This document shows, in pieces, positions 6,931-16,354 of a stretch of 64,000 bases of DNA (within the stretch, counting starts at the first letter, position 1; each line of letters begins with the position of its first letter). This DNA comes from Candidatus Blautia intestinigallinarum (GTDB lineage: Bacteria; Bacillota; Clostridia; Lachnospirales; Lachnospiraceae): NCBI GenBank assembly GCA_019112635.1, contig DXIX01000012.1:92773-156772 (forward strand). Direction: 5' to 3'. The notes below the pieces were generated by a model. The model had not been told where the DNA came from. It was given only the letters and a program-made list of their open reading frames with translations, and did not search any database. The translations under genes were made by a program, and so were the position numbers.

Positions 6931-9132
6931 TTGAGAAGAAGACCAATGTGTATTCTCTGCCTGCTTCTGATGTTTGGAATCTGGACGGCAGACTGTCTGG
7001 GGCTGCCCCTGTTTAGGGAGAGGCCCCTGAGTGAAAGCCAGGAGAGACAGTGGTTGGAAGAGACAGTCACCGTCCGGGGAATCCTTCAGGAGAAAGTGGA
7101 GAAGGAGACCAGTTTTTCAATTTATCTAAAAAATGCAGTTCTGACATTTCCGTCAAAAACAATCCCTATTAAAAATACAAAAATCTATATGGAAGAGAAA
7201 ATTCCCTTTCCCAGAGGTACCATTCTGAGCGTTCGGGGAATTCTTCACGGGATAGACGCGCCGAGAAATCCCGGAGAATTTGACAATCCTGTCTATTACG
7301 AGACGCAGGGAATCTATTACACGATGTCCGGAGGGCATGTTCTGGCATACTCCGGAAACCCGGTGTGGTATGAGAAAAAGATGGAGGACTTCAAAGAAAG
7401 ACTTTCTGTCTGTTTTGGGAGGATTGGAGGAAAGTACGCAGGGATTTTCCAGGCCATGCTCCTGGGAGACAAAAGCGGACTGGACCCGCAGATCAAAAGT
7501 CAGTATCAGATGGCAGGAATCATTCATATTCTGGCCATTTCCGGTCTTCATCTGTCGATCCTGGGAAGTGGTTTTTTCCAGATCCTCAAACGGGTGGGGG
7601 CAGGAAACGGACTGGCCGGGATCCTGGCTCTTGCGGTCATGATTCCCTACGGGGTGATGACCGGGAGCAGCGTGGCTACTATGCGTTCAGTAATCATGTT
7701 TTTAATTGGAATTGGGGCTAAGATTTCCGGGAGAAGTTATGATCTTCTTTCTTCTCTGTCCGTGGCAGCGATCCTGATTCTTCTGGAATGTCCTGCCTGT
7801 CTGTATTATAGTGGATTCCAACTGTCTTTCGGGGCAGTTCTGGGATTGGGGTGGATTTTACCGATTCTTCAGGAAGCCTGGAAGGACAGCCCTTTGGCAG
7901 CCCCTTTTCTGGGAGCGGTCAGCGTTCATCTGGTTATGATTCCATTGCTTTTGCATTCTTTCAGTGAGGTGTCAGTCCTGGGTATATTTCTGAATTTGCT
8001 GGTGATTCCCACGGTGGGAGGAGTACTGATCAGCGGACTGGCCGGTGTAGCGGCAGGGCTGCTGTCCCTTTCTGCGGGGAAGCTTTTGATTTTGCCGGGA
8101 AAAGTCCTTTTGGCAGTTTACAACGGACTGGGGGATTTGTGCTGCCGTTTTCCTTTTTGTACCTGGGTGGGAGGAAAACCGGAATTCTGGCAGATCGTTA
8201 TCTATTATCTGCTCTTGATTTTTGTGATGGAATTTTTGAGGAGATCTCAGAATTCAAGAAAAACTTGGAAAAAGATTTGGAAAGGAATGCTGGCGGCCCT
8301 CTATGTCCTCTCCCTGGCCGTCTTAGGATGGAAAGACTGCAGCGGCTTAAGGATTACCTTCCTGGACGTGGGACAGGGGGATGGAATTGTCTTAGAAGAT
8401 CAAGGGGAATGCTATCTGATAGACGGGGGAAGCACCAGCCAGTCTATGGTTGGAACCTATCGGATTCTTCCTTTTATCAAGAGCAGGGGGATCTCGAAAA
8501 TTCAGGCAGTCTTTGTCACCCACACGGATGAAGATCACTGTAATGGTGTGATGGAGATTTTAAAAGCGCAGACGGCACATACCACTTCTGTGAGGGTGAA
8601 GCGGCTGGTTCTCCCCGCATGGCAGGAGAAACCGGAGACCTATGTGAAACTGGAAGGCTTGGCGGAGAAGGCTGGGATTCCCATTTTCTATGTGCGAAGG
8701 GGAGAGAGCCTGAAAATCAAAGATCTGAGAATGTCTGTGAAAAATCCTGGGCCGGAGTCGGATCCGGAAGATACCAATGGAGGTTCTATTGTGCTCCAGA
8801 TGGAGTACGGTGAGTTTCGGGGACTGTTCACCGGGGATATCGGGGAAGAGCAGGAGAGGGAGATTTTGGGAGGAGTCCAAAAGTGTACACTTTTAAAAGT
8901 TGCGCATCATGGTTCGAAGAATTCCAGCTGTGAAGAATTTCTGAAGAAAGTCCATCCCTGGCTGAGTGTGATTTCCGTCGCGGAGGAGAATCTGTACGGC
9001 CATCCCCATCCGGCGGCAGTCAGCCGCCTGAAAAAATGGAGCAAAGAGGTTCGGATGACGAAAGAAGACGGCGCGATACAGGTATGGACGGATGGAAGAA
9101 AAATGAAGGTGAAGAGCTTTACGGGGTTCTGA
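6931..9132 (+). CDS. comEC: ComEC/Rec2 DNA-uptake channel with metallo-beta-lactamase domain
   Basis: 733 residues in the usual order: an N-terminal soluble DUF4131 region, a Competence domain of many membrane helices (residues ~190-460, including HILAISGLHLSILG), and a C-terminal metallo-beta-lactamase domain (from ~478, DVGQGDG, with metal ligands in THTDEDHCNG and AHHGS). ComEC forms the channel that brings single-stranded DNA across the membrane. The start is TTG 6931: AAAGGAGG ends 5 bases upstream and the previous gene stops at 6930. An in-frame ATG at 6946 has no better ribosome site. Confidence 0.92.
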   Translation: MRRRPMCILCLLLMFGIWTADCLGLPLFRERPLSESQERQWLEETVTVRGILQEKVEKETSFSIYLKNAVLTFPSKTIPIKNTKIYMEEKIPFPRGTILSVRGILHGIDAPRNPGEFDNPVYYETQGIYYTMSGGHVLAYSGNPVWYEKKMEDFKERLSVCFGRIGGKYAGIFQAMLLGDKSGLDPQIKSQYQMAGIIHILAISGLHLSILGSGFFQILKRVGAGNGLAGILALAVMIPYGVMTGSSVATMRSVIMFLIGIGAKISGRSYDLLSSLSVAAILILLECPACLYYSGFQLSFGAVLGLGWILPILQEAWKDSPLAAPFLGAVSVHLVMIPLLLHSFSEVSVLGIFLNLLVIPTVGGVLISGLAGVAAGLLSLSAGKLLILPGKVLLAVYNGLGDLCCRFPFCTWVGGKPEFWQIVIYYLLLIFVMEFLRRSQNSRKTWKKIWKGMLAALYVLSLAVLGWKDCSGLRITFLDVGQGDGIVLEDQGECYLIDGGSTSQSMVGTYRILPFIKSRGISKIQAVFVTHTDEDHCNGVMEILKAQTAHTTSVRVKRLVLPAWQEKPETYVKLEGLAEKAGIPIFYVRRGESLKIKDLRMSVKNPGPESDPEDTNGGSIVLQMEYGEFRGLFTGDIGEEQEREILGGVQKCTLLKVAHHGSKNSSCEEFLKKVHPWLSVISVAEENLYGHPHPAAVSRLKKWSKEVRMTKEDGAIQVWTDGRKMKVKSFTGF

Positions 9133-9165
9133 AATCATGGTAACATAAGTGCGGAGGATGATGCC

Positions 9166-10143
9166 GTGAAGAGTATACAGGAAGACATTAAAAAGCAGGA
9201 GTTTAAGCCGGTTTATCTTCTCTTTGGAGAGGAAGCTTATCTGAGGCAGCAGTACAAGCAGATGCTTTTGAAAGCACTGGTTCCGGAGAATGATACCATG
9301 AATTTCAGCAGATATGAGGGACGTAAGGTTGAGCCCAGGCAGATCATAGATCTGGCGGAAACCATGCCCTTTTTCGCCTCAAAACGGGTAATACTGCTGG
9401 AGAATACCGGTTTTTTTAAGAATAAATGTGAGGAACTGGCAGAATATCTGAAGCAGGTTCCGGACTATCTCTGTATGATTTTTGTGGAGACAGAGGTGGA
9501 CAAGAGAGGAAAGATGTATAAGGCTGCGAAAGCAGCCGGAAGAGTTGTGGAATTTTCTGTGCAGAATTCCCAGATGCTGACCAAATGGGTTCTCCAGATT
9601 TTAAACCGTGAGGGAAAAAAGATTACCCAGAGAAATATGGAATTATTTCTCACGAAGACAGGGACGGATATGGGAAATATCCGCATGGAGCTGGAGAAAC
9701 TGCTCTCTTACACAATGGGACGCAGTGTGGTGGAGAGAGAGGATATTGAGGCCGTGTGCACTACACAGACGACGAATAAAATTTTTGAGATGGTGCGGGC
9801 GGTGACGGAAAAGGATCAGAAAAAAGCGCTGGATCTGTATAACGATTTGCTGACGCTTAGGGAGCCGCCCATGAGAATTCTGTTTCTTCTGGCCCGGCAG
9901 TTCAATCAGCTGATGGTGACAAAAGAGATGATGGAGAAAGGATACGGCCAGCCTGAGATCGCCAGCCGTCTGGGGGTGCCTCCTTTTGTGGCACGCAGTT
10001 ATCTTCAGATTGCCAGAAGATATCGATTCAGTCAGCTTTTGCAGGCAGTGAAGGATTTTACGGAAGCGGAAGAGCTGGTGAAGACAGGAAGACTGGGAGA
10101 AGCTCTGAGTGTGGAGCTGCTGATCGTGAAATACAGTGCGTAA
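9166..10143 (+). CDS. holA: DNA polymerase III delta subunit
   Basis: A 325-residue clamp-loader subunit that opens the sliding clamp. The N-terminus FKPVYLLFGEEAYLRQQY is the degenerate P-loop region typical of HolA. The C-terminal helical domain (PPMRILFLLARQFNQL) mediates clamp-loader assembly. It starts at GTG 9166, 9 bases after GGAGG at 9152-9156. It follows comEC, a very common Firmicutes arrangement, and ends in a terminator shared with rpsT. Confidence 0.92.
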   Translation: MKSIQEDIKKQEFKPVYLLFGEEAYLRQQYKQMLLKALVPENDTMNFSRYEGRKVEPRQIIDLAETMPFFASKRVILLENTGFFKNKCEELAEYLKQVPDYLCMIFVETEVDKRGKMYKAAKAAGRVVEFSVQNSQMLTKWVLQILNREGKKITQRNMELFLTKTGTDMGNIRMELEKLLSYTMGRSVVEREDIEAVCTTQTTNKIFEMVRAVTEKDQKKALDLYNDLLTLREPPMRILFLLARQFNQLMVTKEMMEKGYGQPEIASRLGVPPFVARSYLQIARRYRFSQLLQAVKDFTEAEELVKTGRLGEALSVELLIVKYSA

Positions 10144-10160
10144 CGAAAAAACGGACAAAA

Positions 10161-10191
10161 AAAGACAGCCACTGACGGTATGGCTGTCTTT
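10161..10191. terminator. Bidirectional terminator between holA and rpsT
   Basis: AAAGACAGCCA (10161-10171) and TGGCTGTCTTT (10181-10191) pair perfectly over 11 bp. The upstream A-run gives a U-tract for the minus-strand rpsT transcript. Confidence 0.85.
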
Positions 10192-10218
10192 GCATGTTTA
10201 AGTTTAAAATAAAATCTA

Positions 10219-10482
10219 TTAGCCGATGCTGTTAACGGCTTTTGTTAAACGAGAAATTTTTCTGGAGCAGTTATTTTTGTGATAAACACCTTTGGAAGTT
10301 GCTTTGCTGATGGTAGAGATTGCGTTTGCCAGTGCAGCATTTGCAGCTTCTTTGTCGTTCTGTGCCACAGCAGCCTCAACTTTTTTGATAGAAGTCTTAA
10401 CAGCTGAGCGGATTGCTTTGTTTCTCGCAGCTTTTGTTCTGTTTACTAAAATACGTTTTTTTGCAGATTTGATGTTAGCCAA
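10219..10482 (-). CDS. rpsT: 30S ribosomal protein bS20
   Basis: 87 residues, the usual size, rich in K/R/A with the N-terminus ANIKSAKKRI and the ending SRKISRLTKAVNSIG. It binds 16S rRNA early in small-subunit assembly. The start is TTG at 10482-10480, with GGAGG about 8 bases upstream; the longer open frame to 10536 adds an unrelated tail. A UUG start is also known for E. coli rpsT. It is transcribed on its own from the minus strand, divergently from gpr. Confidence 0.95.
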   Translation of the reverse strand: MANIKSAKKRILVNRTKAARNKAIRSAVKTSIKKVEAAVAQNDKEAANAALANAISTISKATSKGVYHKNNCSRKISRLTKAVNSIG

Positions 10483-10575
10483 TTTGTACACCTCCAATTT
10501 ATTTACAGTTCTTAAATCAGTTTTCTTTTCTTCCAAGGAATAGACACGGACATTCCTATGGAAACATGCTTATAT

Positions 10576-10604
10576 AGTTTAGTATAAGTCTGAGAGGTTG
10601 TCAA
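10576..10604 (-). promoter_or_regulatory. Promoter of rpsT
   Basis: On the minus strand TTGACA (10604-10599), a 17-bp spacer, then TAAACT (10581-10576). Confidence 0.65.
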
Positions 10605-10675
10605 TACATAAAACCTGAAAAACTGCAAAAAATAAAGAAAAATACCAGATATTAAAAGTCAATGGAGGGAGAAAA

Positions 10676-11584
10676 ATGCTGGAGAATTACCGAATCCGAA
10701 CAGATCTTGCTCTGGAAGCCACGGAGCGTTTTAGAGAAGAGAAAGTGGAAATCCGGGGTGTGGCAGTCCGGGAGAATTATGACGAAGAGCGAGACATCCG
10801 CACGACAGTTGTAAAAATTGAGACAGAAAACGGTGCAAAGGCGATGGGGAGACCCCAGGGAACTTACATCACGATTGAGGCTCCCAATCTGTCTCTTCCG
10901 GATGAGGACTACCACAGGGAGATCTCACAGGAGATTGCACATCATCTGCGGCAGCTTCTGCACCTGCAGGAGGAGACTTCGGTTCTTGTGGTGGGATTGG
11001 GAAACCGTGAGATCACGCCAGACGCTCTGGGGCCGAATGTGATAGGCAATCTTCGGATGACACGGCATATAATCCGGGAATACGGTGTCTCAGGAATCGG
11101 ACAGGAAAAAGCCCACCGTGTCAGCGGAATTGTGCCCGGCGTGATGGCGCAGACAGGAATGGAGACTCTGGAGATTATCCAGGGAGTTGTGACGGAGACA
11201 AAACCGGAGGTGGTGATTGCCATTGATGCGCTGGCGGCAAGGAGTACCAAACGGCTGAACCGCACGATTCAGATTACGGACACGGGGATTAACCCGGGGT
11301 CCGGGGTGGGAAATCACAGGGAAGGATTGAATGAAGAGAATCTGCAGGTGAAGGTGATCGGGATCGGTGTCCCTACCGTGGTGGACGCTGCCACCATTGT
11401 CCATGATGCCATGGCCCATCTTTTGGATGCACTGGATGAGGCGGAGCAGAAAGAATTTCTGGAAGAAATGATTTCGCCCCAGCTGCACAGTCTGTTTGTG
11501 ACGCCGAAGGATGTGGATGAGACGATTAAACGTCTGGGGTACACGATCTCTGAGGGACTTAATATGGCATTTGCCCAAGTGTAG
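10676..11584 (+). CDS. gpr: Germination protease GPR
   Basis: A 302-residue protease that degrades small acid-soluble spore proteins at germination. The putative catalytic aspartates fall at D116 (TPDALGPN) and D184 (AIDALAAR). The N-terminal TDLALEA (residues 9-15) resembles the autoprocessing/SASP cleavage site, so the protein is likely made as a zymogen. ATG follows GGAGGGAG closely. It is normally made in the forespore under sigma-G; I could not assign a convincing sigma-G promoter in the 190 bases shared with rpsT. spoIIP follows 48 bases later. Confidence 0.95.
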   Translation: MLENYRIRTDLALEATERFREEKVEIRGVAVRENYDEERDIRTTVVKIETENGAKAMGRPQGTYITIEAPNLSLPDEDYHREISQEIAHHLRQLLHLQEETSVLVVGLGNREITPDALGPNVIGNLRMTRHIIREYGVSGIGQEKAHRVSGIVPGVMAQTGMETLEIIQGVVTETKPEVVIAIDALAARSTKRLNRTIQITDTGINPGSGVGNHREGLNEENLQVKVIGIGVPTVVDAATIVHDAMAHLLDALDEAEQKEFLEEMISPQLHSLFVTPKDVDETIKRLGYTISEGLNMAFAQV

Positions 11585-11632
11585 TGGACTTTTGTGAGGA
11601 AGATCGTCATATACATTCTAAGAGGTGATTAG

Positions 11633-12766
11633 GTGACGAGATTCCAAAAAGCGTTCTGCGTAATTCTGTGCTTGAGTCTGGTGGGAATTCCTGCAGTAAA
11701 AAAAGCGGATTTTATTCAGATACCACAGATAAAGAGCGAGGATCTGGAACGCCTCTGGAAGCGTCTTCCGATCTATGGATACCTGCAGGAGAAGGCGGTG
11801 TGGGAGCCGAAGAAGGAAGATCCTGAGACTTATGAAAAGATTGTGGAAGCCAATGAAGAATATCTGGCGGGAAAAGTCCTGGATGAGAATCAGGATTCTG
11901 TCGAACAGGAAGAAGAGAAAGAAAAAGAGAAAGAGCAGTCTGAAAAAGAGGAGGAGTCTGTGCAGGCTGCGGTGACACCCCATCCGGTTTTGGATTTGTC
12001 TGCGGAGAGACTGGCAGACTATGATTACCTGGTAAACAATTTTTTTATCATAGATCCAAACACACAGACCAGTCCCGAGCAGCTGAATGCGGCAAATTTT
12101 CTGGCGGAAGATCTGACGATGAAACAGGATAACTCGAAACCCCAGATTTTAATTTACCACAGTCATTCTCAGGAAGACTTCACGGATACAGTACCTGGAG
12201 ATTCAAGCACAACCGTGGTGGGAGTCGGAGATTACCTGACAGAGATTCTGCAGAGTCAGTACGGATATCAGGTGCTTCATATCACGGATGCTTTCGACAT
12301 TGTGGATGGAAAGATTGACAGAAATCAGGCGTATGATTTCGCAAGGGAGAAAGTGGAGCAGGTTCTGGAAGAAAATCCGTCCATTGAGGTGATTATTGAC
12401 TTGCACCGTGACGGAGTGCCGGAGGATCGCCATCTGGTGACCGAGATCAATGGAAAACCCACGGCACAGATTATGTGTTTTAATGGACTTAGTTACACGA
12501 CGAACAATGGTCCGGTGGAATATCTGCCGAATCCTTATATCCAGGATAATCTTGCCTTTTCCTTTCAGTTGGAGTATCAGGCAGCTCAATATTATCCCGA
12601 TTTGTACAGAGGAATTTATCTGGCAGGGCTTCGGTATAATCTGCACCTGCGCCCAAAAGCAATTCTATTGGAAGCAGGGGCACAGACCAATTCTGTGGAG
12701 GAAGTGAAAAATGCCATGGAACCCTTTGCGGATATTTTAAACCGTGTGCTGACTGGTCAGAGTTAA
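11633..12766 (+). CDS. spoIIP: Stage II sporulation protein P
   Basis: A peptidoglycan amidase/endopeptidase that works with SpoIID and SpoIIM during engulfment. It starts at GTG 11633 after AGAGGTGA. An N-terminal membrane anchor (residues ~5-20) is followed by a strongly acidic/lysine low-complexity linker (residues ~85-105). The SpoIIP catalytic domain runs from ~165 on, with [22 protein letters not shown] and [10 protein letters not shown], which carry the expected zinc-binding histidines and the glutamate. 377 residues. The gene order gpr-spoIIP-lepA is standard. Confidence 0.93.
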   Translation: MTRFQKAFCVILCLSLVGIPAVKKADFIQIPQIKSEDLERLWKRLPIYGYLQEKAVWEPKKEDPETYEKIVEANEEYLAGKVLDENQDSVEQEEEKEKEKEQSEKEEESVQAAVTPHPVLDLSAERLADYDYLVNNFFIIDPNTQTSPEQLNAANFLAEDLTMKQDNSKPQILIYHSHSQEDFTDTVPGDSSTTVVGVGDYLTEILQSQYGYQVLHITDAFDIVDGKIDRNQAYDFAREKVEQVLEENPSIEVIIDLHRDGVPEDRHLVTEINGKPTAQIMCFNGLSYTTNNGPVEYLPNPYIQDNLAFSFQLEYQAAQYYPDLYRGIYLAGLRYNLHLRPKAILLEAGAQTNSVEEVKNAMEPFADILNRVLTGQS

Positions 12767-12775
12767 AAGAATGCG

Positions 12776-12809
12776 AAAAAAGAATTTTGCCTGGCAAAGT
12801 TCTTTTTTT
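12776..12809 (+). terminator. Terminator of spoIIP
   Basis: AAAAAAGAATTTTGCC and GGCAAAGTTCTTTTTTT pair with one G-U wobble and end in seven T. The lepA promoter lies just after it. Confidence 0.8.
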
Positions 12810-12819
12810 GTGGGATGGA

Positions 12820-12849
12820 ATGACAAATTCAAAGAAGCTGTGCTATAAT
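12820..12849 (+). promoter_or_regulatory. Promoter of lepA
   Basis: ATGACA (12820-12825), an 18-bp spacer, TATAAT (12844-12849). Confidence 0.65.
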
Positions 12850-12891
12850 AAATCGTTAAGAACCGAATTTGACTATAGGAGGAGACGATTT

Positions 12892-14706
12892 TTGGCTACA
12901 ATAGATCAGAGTAAAATTAGAAATTTCTGTATCATTGCCCATATTGATCATGGAAAATCAACTTTGGCAGATCGGATTATAGAGATGACAGGACTGTTGA
13001 CAGACCGGGAGATGCAGTCTCAGGTGCTGGATAACATGGATCTGGAGAGGGAGAGAGGAATCACCATTAAGGCGCAGGCTGTCCGTATTGTGTATAAAGC
13101 GCAGGACGGGGAGGAGTACATCTTCAATCTGATCGATACCCCGGGACATGTGGACTTTAACTATGAGGTATCGAGAAGTCTTGCGGCCTGTGACGGAGCG
13201 GTGCTGGTGGTGGATGCCGCCCAGGGAATTGAAGCTCAGACTTTGGCGAATGTGTATCTGGCTCTGGACCATGATCTGGATGTGATACCGGTGATCAATA
13301 AGATTGATCTGCCCAGTGCGGATCCGGAGAGAGTCATCAATGAGATTGAGGATGTCATCGGCATCGAGGCACAGGATGCTCCCAGAATCTCAGCGAAGAC
13401 AGGAGAGAATGTCCAGGAGGTTCTGGAACAGATTGTCCAGAAAATTCCGGCGCCTCAGGGAGATCCGTCTGCACCTTTGCAGGCGCTGATCTTTGACTCC
13501 GTCTATGATGCGTACCGGGGAGTGATTGTCTTTTGCCGGATTAAGGAAGGAAGTGTCCGGAAGGGCACACCGATTCGGATGATGGCCACAGGAGCTACGG
13601 AGGAAGTGGTGGAAGTCGGCTATTTCGGAGCGGGACAGCTGATCCCTTGTGAGGAGCTGAGTGCCGGAATGGTGGGCTATATTACGGCAAGCATTAAGAA
13701 TGTGCGTGATACCCGGGTGGGAGATACCATCACCAACCGTGACAATCCTTGCGCTCAGCCGCTTCCGGGATATAAGAAAGTGAATCCCATGGTATACTGT
13801 GGTATGTACCCGGCAGACGGAGCCAAGTACCAGGATCTGAGAGATGCGCTGGAAAAACTGCAGCTGAACGATGCTTCTCTTCAGTATGAGCCGGAGACAT
13901 CTGTGGCTCTCGGGTTTGGCTTCCGCTGTGGTTTTCTGGGATTGCTGCACCTGGAGATTATCCAGGAGCGTCTGGAGAGAGAGTACAATCTGGACTTGGT
14001 GACCACGGCGCCTGGAGTAATTTATAAAGTCTATAAAACCAACGGCGAGATGTTTGAATTGACCAATCCTTCCAATCTGCCGGATCCGTCAGAGATTGAG
14101 TATATGGAAGAACCCATGGTGGACGCGGAGATTATGGTGACGACAGAGTTTATCGGAGCCATCATGGAATTGTGCCAGGAACGGCGGGGCCAGTATCAGG
14201 GTATGGAATATATGGAGGAAACCCGTGCCCTTCTCAAGTACAAGCTTCCGTTAAATGAAATCATCTATGACTTCTTTGACGCCCTGAAATCCAGATCCAG
14301 AGGATATGCTTCACTGGACTATGAGCTGTGCGGATATGAGCGCAGTGAGCTGGTAAAACTGGATATTCTGGTGAATAAGGAAGAGGTGGATGCACTGTCC
14401 TTCATTGTCCATGCGGATACCGCTTATGAGAGGGGCAGGAAGATGTGTGAGAAGTTAAAAGAGGAGATTCCGCGCCAGCTGTTCGAGATTCCGATTCAGG
14501 CAGCCATTGGAAGCAAAATCATTGCCAGAGAGACGGTGAAGGCTCTGAGAAAGGATGTCCTTGCGAAATGTTATGGCGGTGATATCAGCCGAAAGAAGAA
14601 ATTGCTGGAAAAACAGAAAGAAGGAAAGAAGAGAATGCGTCAGGTGGGTAATGTGGAGATCCCACAGAAGGCATTTATGAGTGTCCTGAAGCTGGATGAC
14701 AAGTAA
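12892..14706 (+). CDS. lepA: Elongation factor 4 (LepA)
   Basis: A ribosome-associated translational GTPase of 604 residues. P-loop AHIDHGKST, switch region RGITIKAQ, G3 DTPGHVDF and G4 NKIDLP are visible. The LepA-specific C-terminal domain ends in [11 protein letters not shown]. The start is TTG 12892, 9 bases after AGGAGG at 12877-12882; the longer frame from ATG 12787 begins inside the upstream terminator and is not credible. It is transcribed from its own promoter, with a lipoprotein gene and hemW downstream. Confidence 0.95.
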   Translation: MATIDQSKIRNFCIIAHIDHGKSTLADRIIEMTGLLTDREMQSQVLDNMDLERERGITIKAQAVRIVYKAQDGEEYIFNLIDTPGHVDFNYEVSRSLAACDGAVLVVDAAQGIEAQTLANVYLALDHDLDVIPVINKIDLPSADPERVINEIEDVIGIEAQDAPRISAKTGENVQEVLEQIVQKIPAPQGDPSAPLQALIFDSVYDAYRGVIVFCRIKEGSVRKGTPIRMMATGATEEVVEVGYFGAGQLIPCEELSAGMVGYITASIKNVRDTRVGDTITNRDNPCAQPLPGYKKVNPMVYCGMYPADGAKYQDLRDALEKLQLNDASLQYEPETSVALGFGFRCGFLGLLHLEIIQERLEREYNLDLVTTAPGVIYKVYKTNGEMFELTNPSNLPDPSEIEYMEEPMVDAEIMVTTEFIGAIMELCQERRGQYQGMEYMEETRALLKYKLPLNEIIYDFFDALKSRSRGYASLDYELCGYERSELVKLDILVNKEEVDALSFIVHADTAYERGRKMCEKLKEEIPRQLFEIPIQAAIGSKIIARETVKALRKDVLAKCYGGDISRKKKLLEKQKEGKKRMRQVGNVEIPQKAFMSVLKLDDK

Positions 14707-14737
14707 TGGTATAAGGCACGAAAAAGGGAGGATGAAG

Positions 14738-15100
14738 ATGAGAAGAATTCCTACTATGGTATTGTGCAGTGTGCTGGCAGTGTCCATGACGGTGTTCGGG
14801 GGCTGCGGCAAAAAGAATGAAGAAGAGACCCAGATTAAACAGCTGATCACAGGAACACCAACGCCAACGGTTCAGCCGGAGGCGGATAACCCGGAGAATA
14901 CGCAGACAACAGATGGGATATCCATGACGAATGACTATCTGAATCAGAAAGAGGCAGGGGAAGTTCCCTCAATCAAAGATAACAAGAATGTCTCCGCATC
15001 CGAGGGAGAAGACGGCACTTCCCAGCAGGATGGCCAGGGAGAGGATACCGACTCCCAGGGAAATGGGGAAGACAGTCAGGATGAGAGCGGTGAGTCGTAA
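14738..15100 (+). CDS. Small lipoprotein of unknown function
   Basis: About 120 residues. ATG 14738 lies 6 bases after GGGAGG. The signal peptide ends in the lipobox VFGGC, then a low-complexity D/E/Q/S/T/N-rich tail with no recognisable fold (TGTPTPTVQPEADN, then DGTSQQDGQGEDTDSQ). It overlaps the hemW start by 20 bases, suggesting translational coupling. The tail resembles a flexible spacer, so the protein may be a surface linker or a fast-evolving lipoprotein. I do not recognise a family. Confidence 0.75.
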   Translation: MRRIPTMVLCSVLAVSMTVFGGCGKKNEEETQIKQLITGTPTPTVQPEADNPENTQTTDGISMTNDYLNQKEAGEVPSIKDNKNVSASEGEDGTSQQDGQGEDTDSQGNGEDSQDESGES

Positions 15101-16238
15101 TTCCAAAGAGCTTGAACTGTATCTGCATATTCCCTTCTGCGTGAAAAAATGTGATTACTGTGATTTCCTTTCCGGGCCCTGGGATAGGGAGACGCGCAGG
15201 CGGTATGTTCAGGCCCTTATCGGAGAGATCGGAGCGCTTGGGAAGAAGTATGGATCCCAGGAGCGGGAAATACGCTCCGTCTTTTTCGGAGGGGGGACTC
15301 CGTCCCTTCTGACGGGTGATGAGATTGCCGGTCTGATGGACTGTCTGTGTGAAAACTTTTCCATAAAAGAGGGCACAGAGATTACCATGGAAGCGAATCC
15401 CGGAACTCTCACAGCGGAGAATCTGGAAAAATATAAGCAGAGCGGTGTCAATCGCCTGAGCCTCGGGTGTCAGTCCATGAATGATGAAGAGCTTCGCATG
15501 CTGGGCAGAATTCATACAGTGCGGGAATTCCTGGAATCCTATGATATGGCGCGCAATGCCGGATTTGAGAATCTGAATGTGGATCTCATGTCGGCCATAC
15601 CTGGACAGCAGGTGAGAGACTGGGAGAGAAATCTGAAAAAGGTGGCTGAGCTCGGGCCGGAACATATCTCTGCCTATAGCCTGATCGTGGAGGAAGGAAC
15701 TCCTTTTTCCAGGAGAAAACTGGATCTCCCGGACGAAGACAGCGAGAGAAGAATGTATGAGATGACAGGGGAGATTCTCAGGGAGTATGGATATCATCCC
15801 TATGAGATCTCCAACTATGCCCGGTCGGGCCGGGAATGTATCCACAATGTGGGATATTGGAAGAGAATTTCATATCTGGGAATGGGGCTGGGAGCCGCTT
15901 CCCTGATTGATGGAAATCTTCGCTATCAGAATACCTGCGTCATGGAGGAGTATCTGAGGGACAGTGTCGATCCAAAGAAACTGTTTCGGGAAGAACAGAT
16001 CCTGAGCAGTCAGGAAGAGATGGAAGAGTTTATGTTTCTCGGACTTCGCATGACAGAAGGAATCCGGGAAGAAGATTTTTCGGAGTACTTTGGATGCAGC
16101 ATAGATAAAATATATGGAGAGAAAATTGAAAAACATCAAAAGCTTGGACTTCTGGAGCGCAGAGATGGAAGAGTGAGGCTGACGCGGCGGGGAATCAGTG
16201 TGAGCAATCAGGTGTTTGTGGATTTTCTTCTGGATTAG
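15081..16238 (+). CDS. hemW: Heme chaperone HemW (radical SAM)
   Basis: About 385 residues. The N-terminal HIPFCVKKCDYCDF carries the C-x3-C-x2-C iron-sulphur motif. GGGTPSLL and the HemN C-terminal domain follow (EEFMFLGLRMTEGI). Long annotated as oxygen-independent coproporphyrinogen oxidase, this branch is now regarded as the heme-inserting chaperone HemW. I choose ATG 15081 because the upstream open frame (from 14988) lies over the lipoprotein's tail; GTG 15090 is an alternative. In many Firmicutes hrcA-grpE-dnaK follow; here a terminator follows instead. Confidence 0.92.
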   Translation: MRAVSRNSKELELYLHIPFCVKKCDYCDFLSGPWDRETRRRYVQALIGEIGALGKKYGSQEREIRSVFFGGGTPSLLTGDEIAGLMDCLCENFSIKEGTEITMEANPGTLTAENLEKYKQSGVNRLSLGCQSMNDEELRMLGRIHTVREFLESYDMARNAGFENLNVDLMSAIPGQQVRDWERNLKKVAELGPEHISAYSLIVEEGTPFSRRKLDLPDEDSERRMYEMTGEILREYGYHPYEISNYARSGRECIHNVGYWKRISYLGMGLGAASLIDGNLRYQNTCVMEEYLRDSVDPKKLFREEQILSSQEEMEEFMFLGLRMTEGIREEDFSEYFGCSIDKIYGEKIEKHQKLGLLERRDGRVRLTRRGISVSNQVFVDFLLD

Positions 16239-16270
16239 AGACGGTACGGATGTACCGTCTTTTGTTTTGG
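16239..16270 (+). terminator. Terminator of hemW
   Basis: AGACGGTAC (16239-16247) and GTACCGTCT (16252-16260) form a perfect 9-bp stem with a GGAT loop, followed by TTTGTTTTGG. Confidence 0.85.
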
Positions 16271-16272
16271 TC

Positions 16273-16301
16273 TTGTATCCTGGAAAATTATGTGATAAGA
16301 T
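16273..16301 (+). promoter_or_regulatory. Promoter of the radical-SAM/DUF4130 pair
   Basis: TTGTAT (16273-16278), 17-bp spacer, TAAGAT (16296-16301), with an extended -10 TG one base upstream. Confidence 0.6.
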
Positions 16302-16354
16302 AAAGCAAACAAACGTTCCGAATATCAGTTCGATTAAATGAGAGGGGTGAAGAA

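Noticed and set aside
10483..10536. N-terminal extension of rpsT
   Set aside because: The added residues are not part of bS20, and the GGAGG lies inside the extension.
10582..10613. Possible sigma-G promoter for gpr (GTATAA ... CATAAAA)
   Set aside because: The spacing of 19 bases and poor -35 match make it unconvincing, although sigma-G control of gpr is expected.
12787..12891. Upstream extension of lepA from ATG 12787
   Set aside because: It starts within the spoIIP terminator and precedes the lepA promoter; TTG 12892 has AGGAGG at correct spacing and matches the family N-terminus.
14988..15080. Longer hemW start at ATG 14988
   Set aside because: It would overlap almost the whole tail of the lipoprotein gene and adds a basic, proline-rich stretch not seen in HemW.
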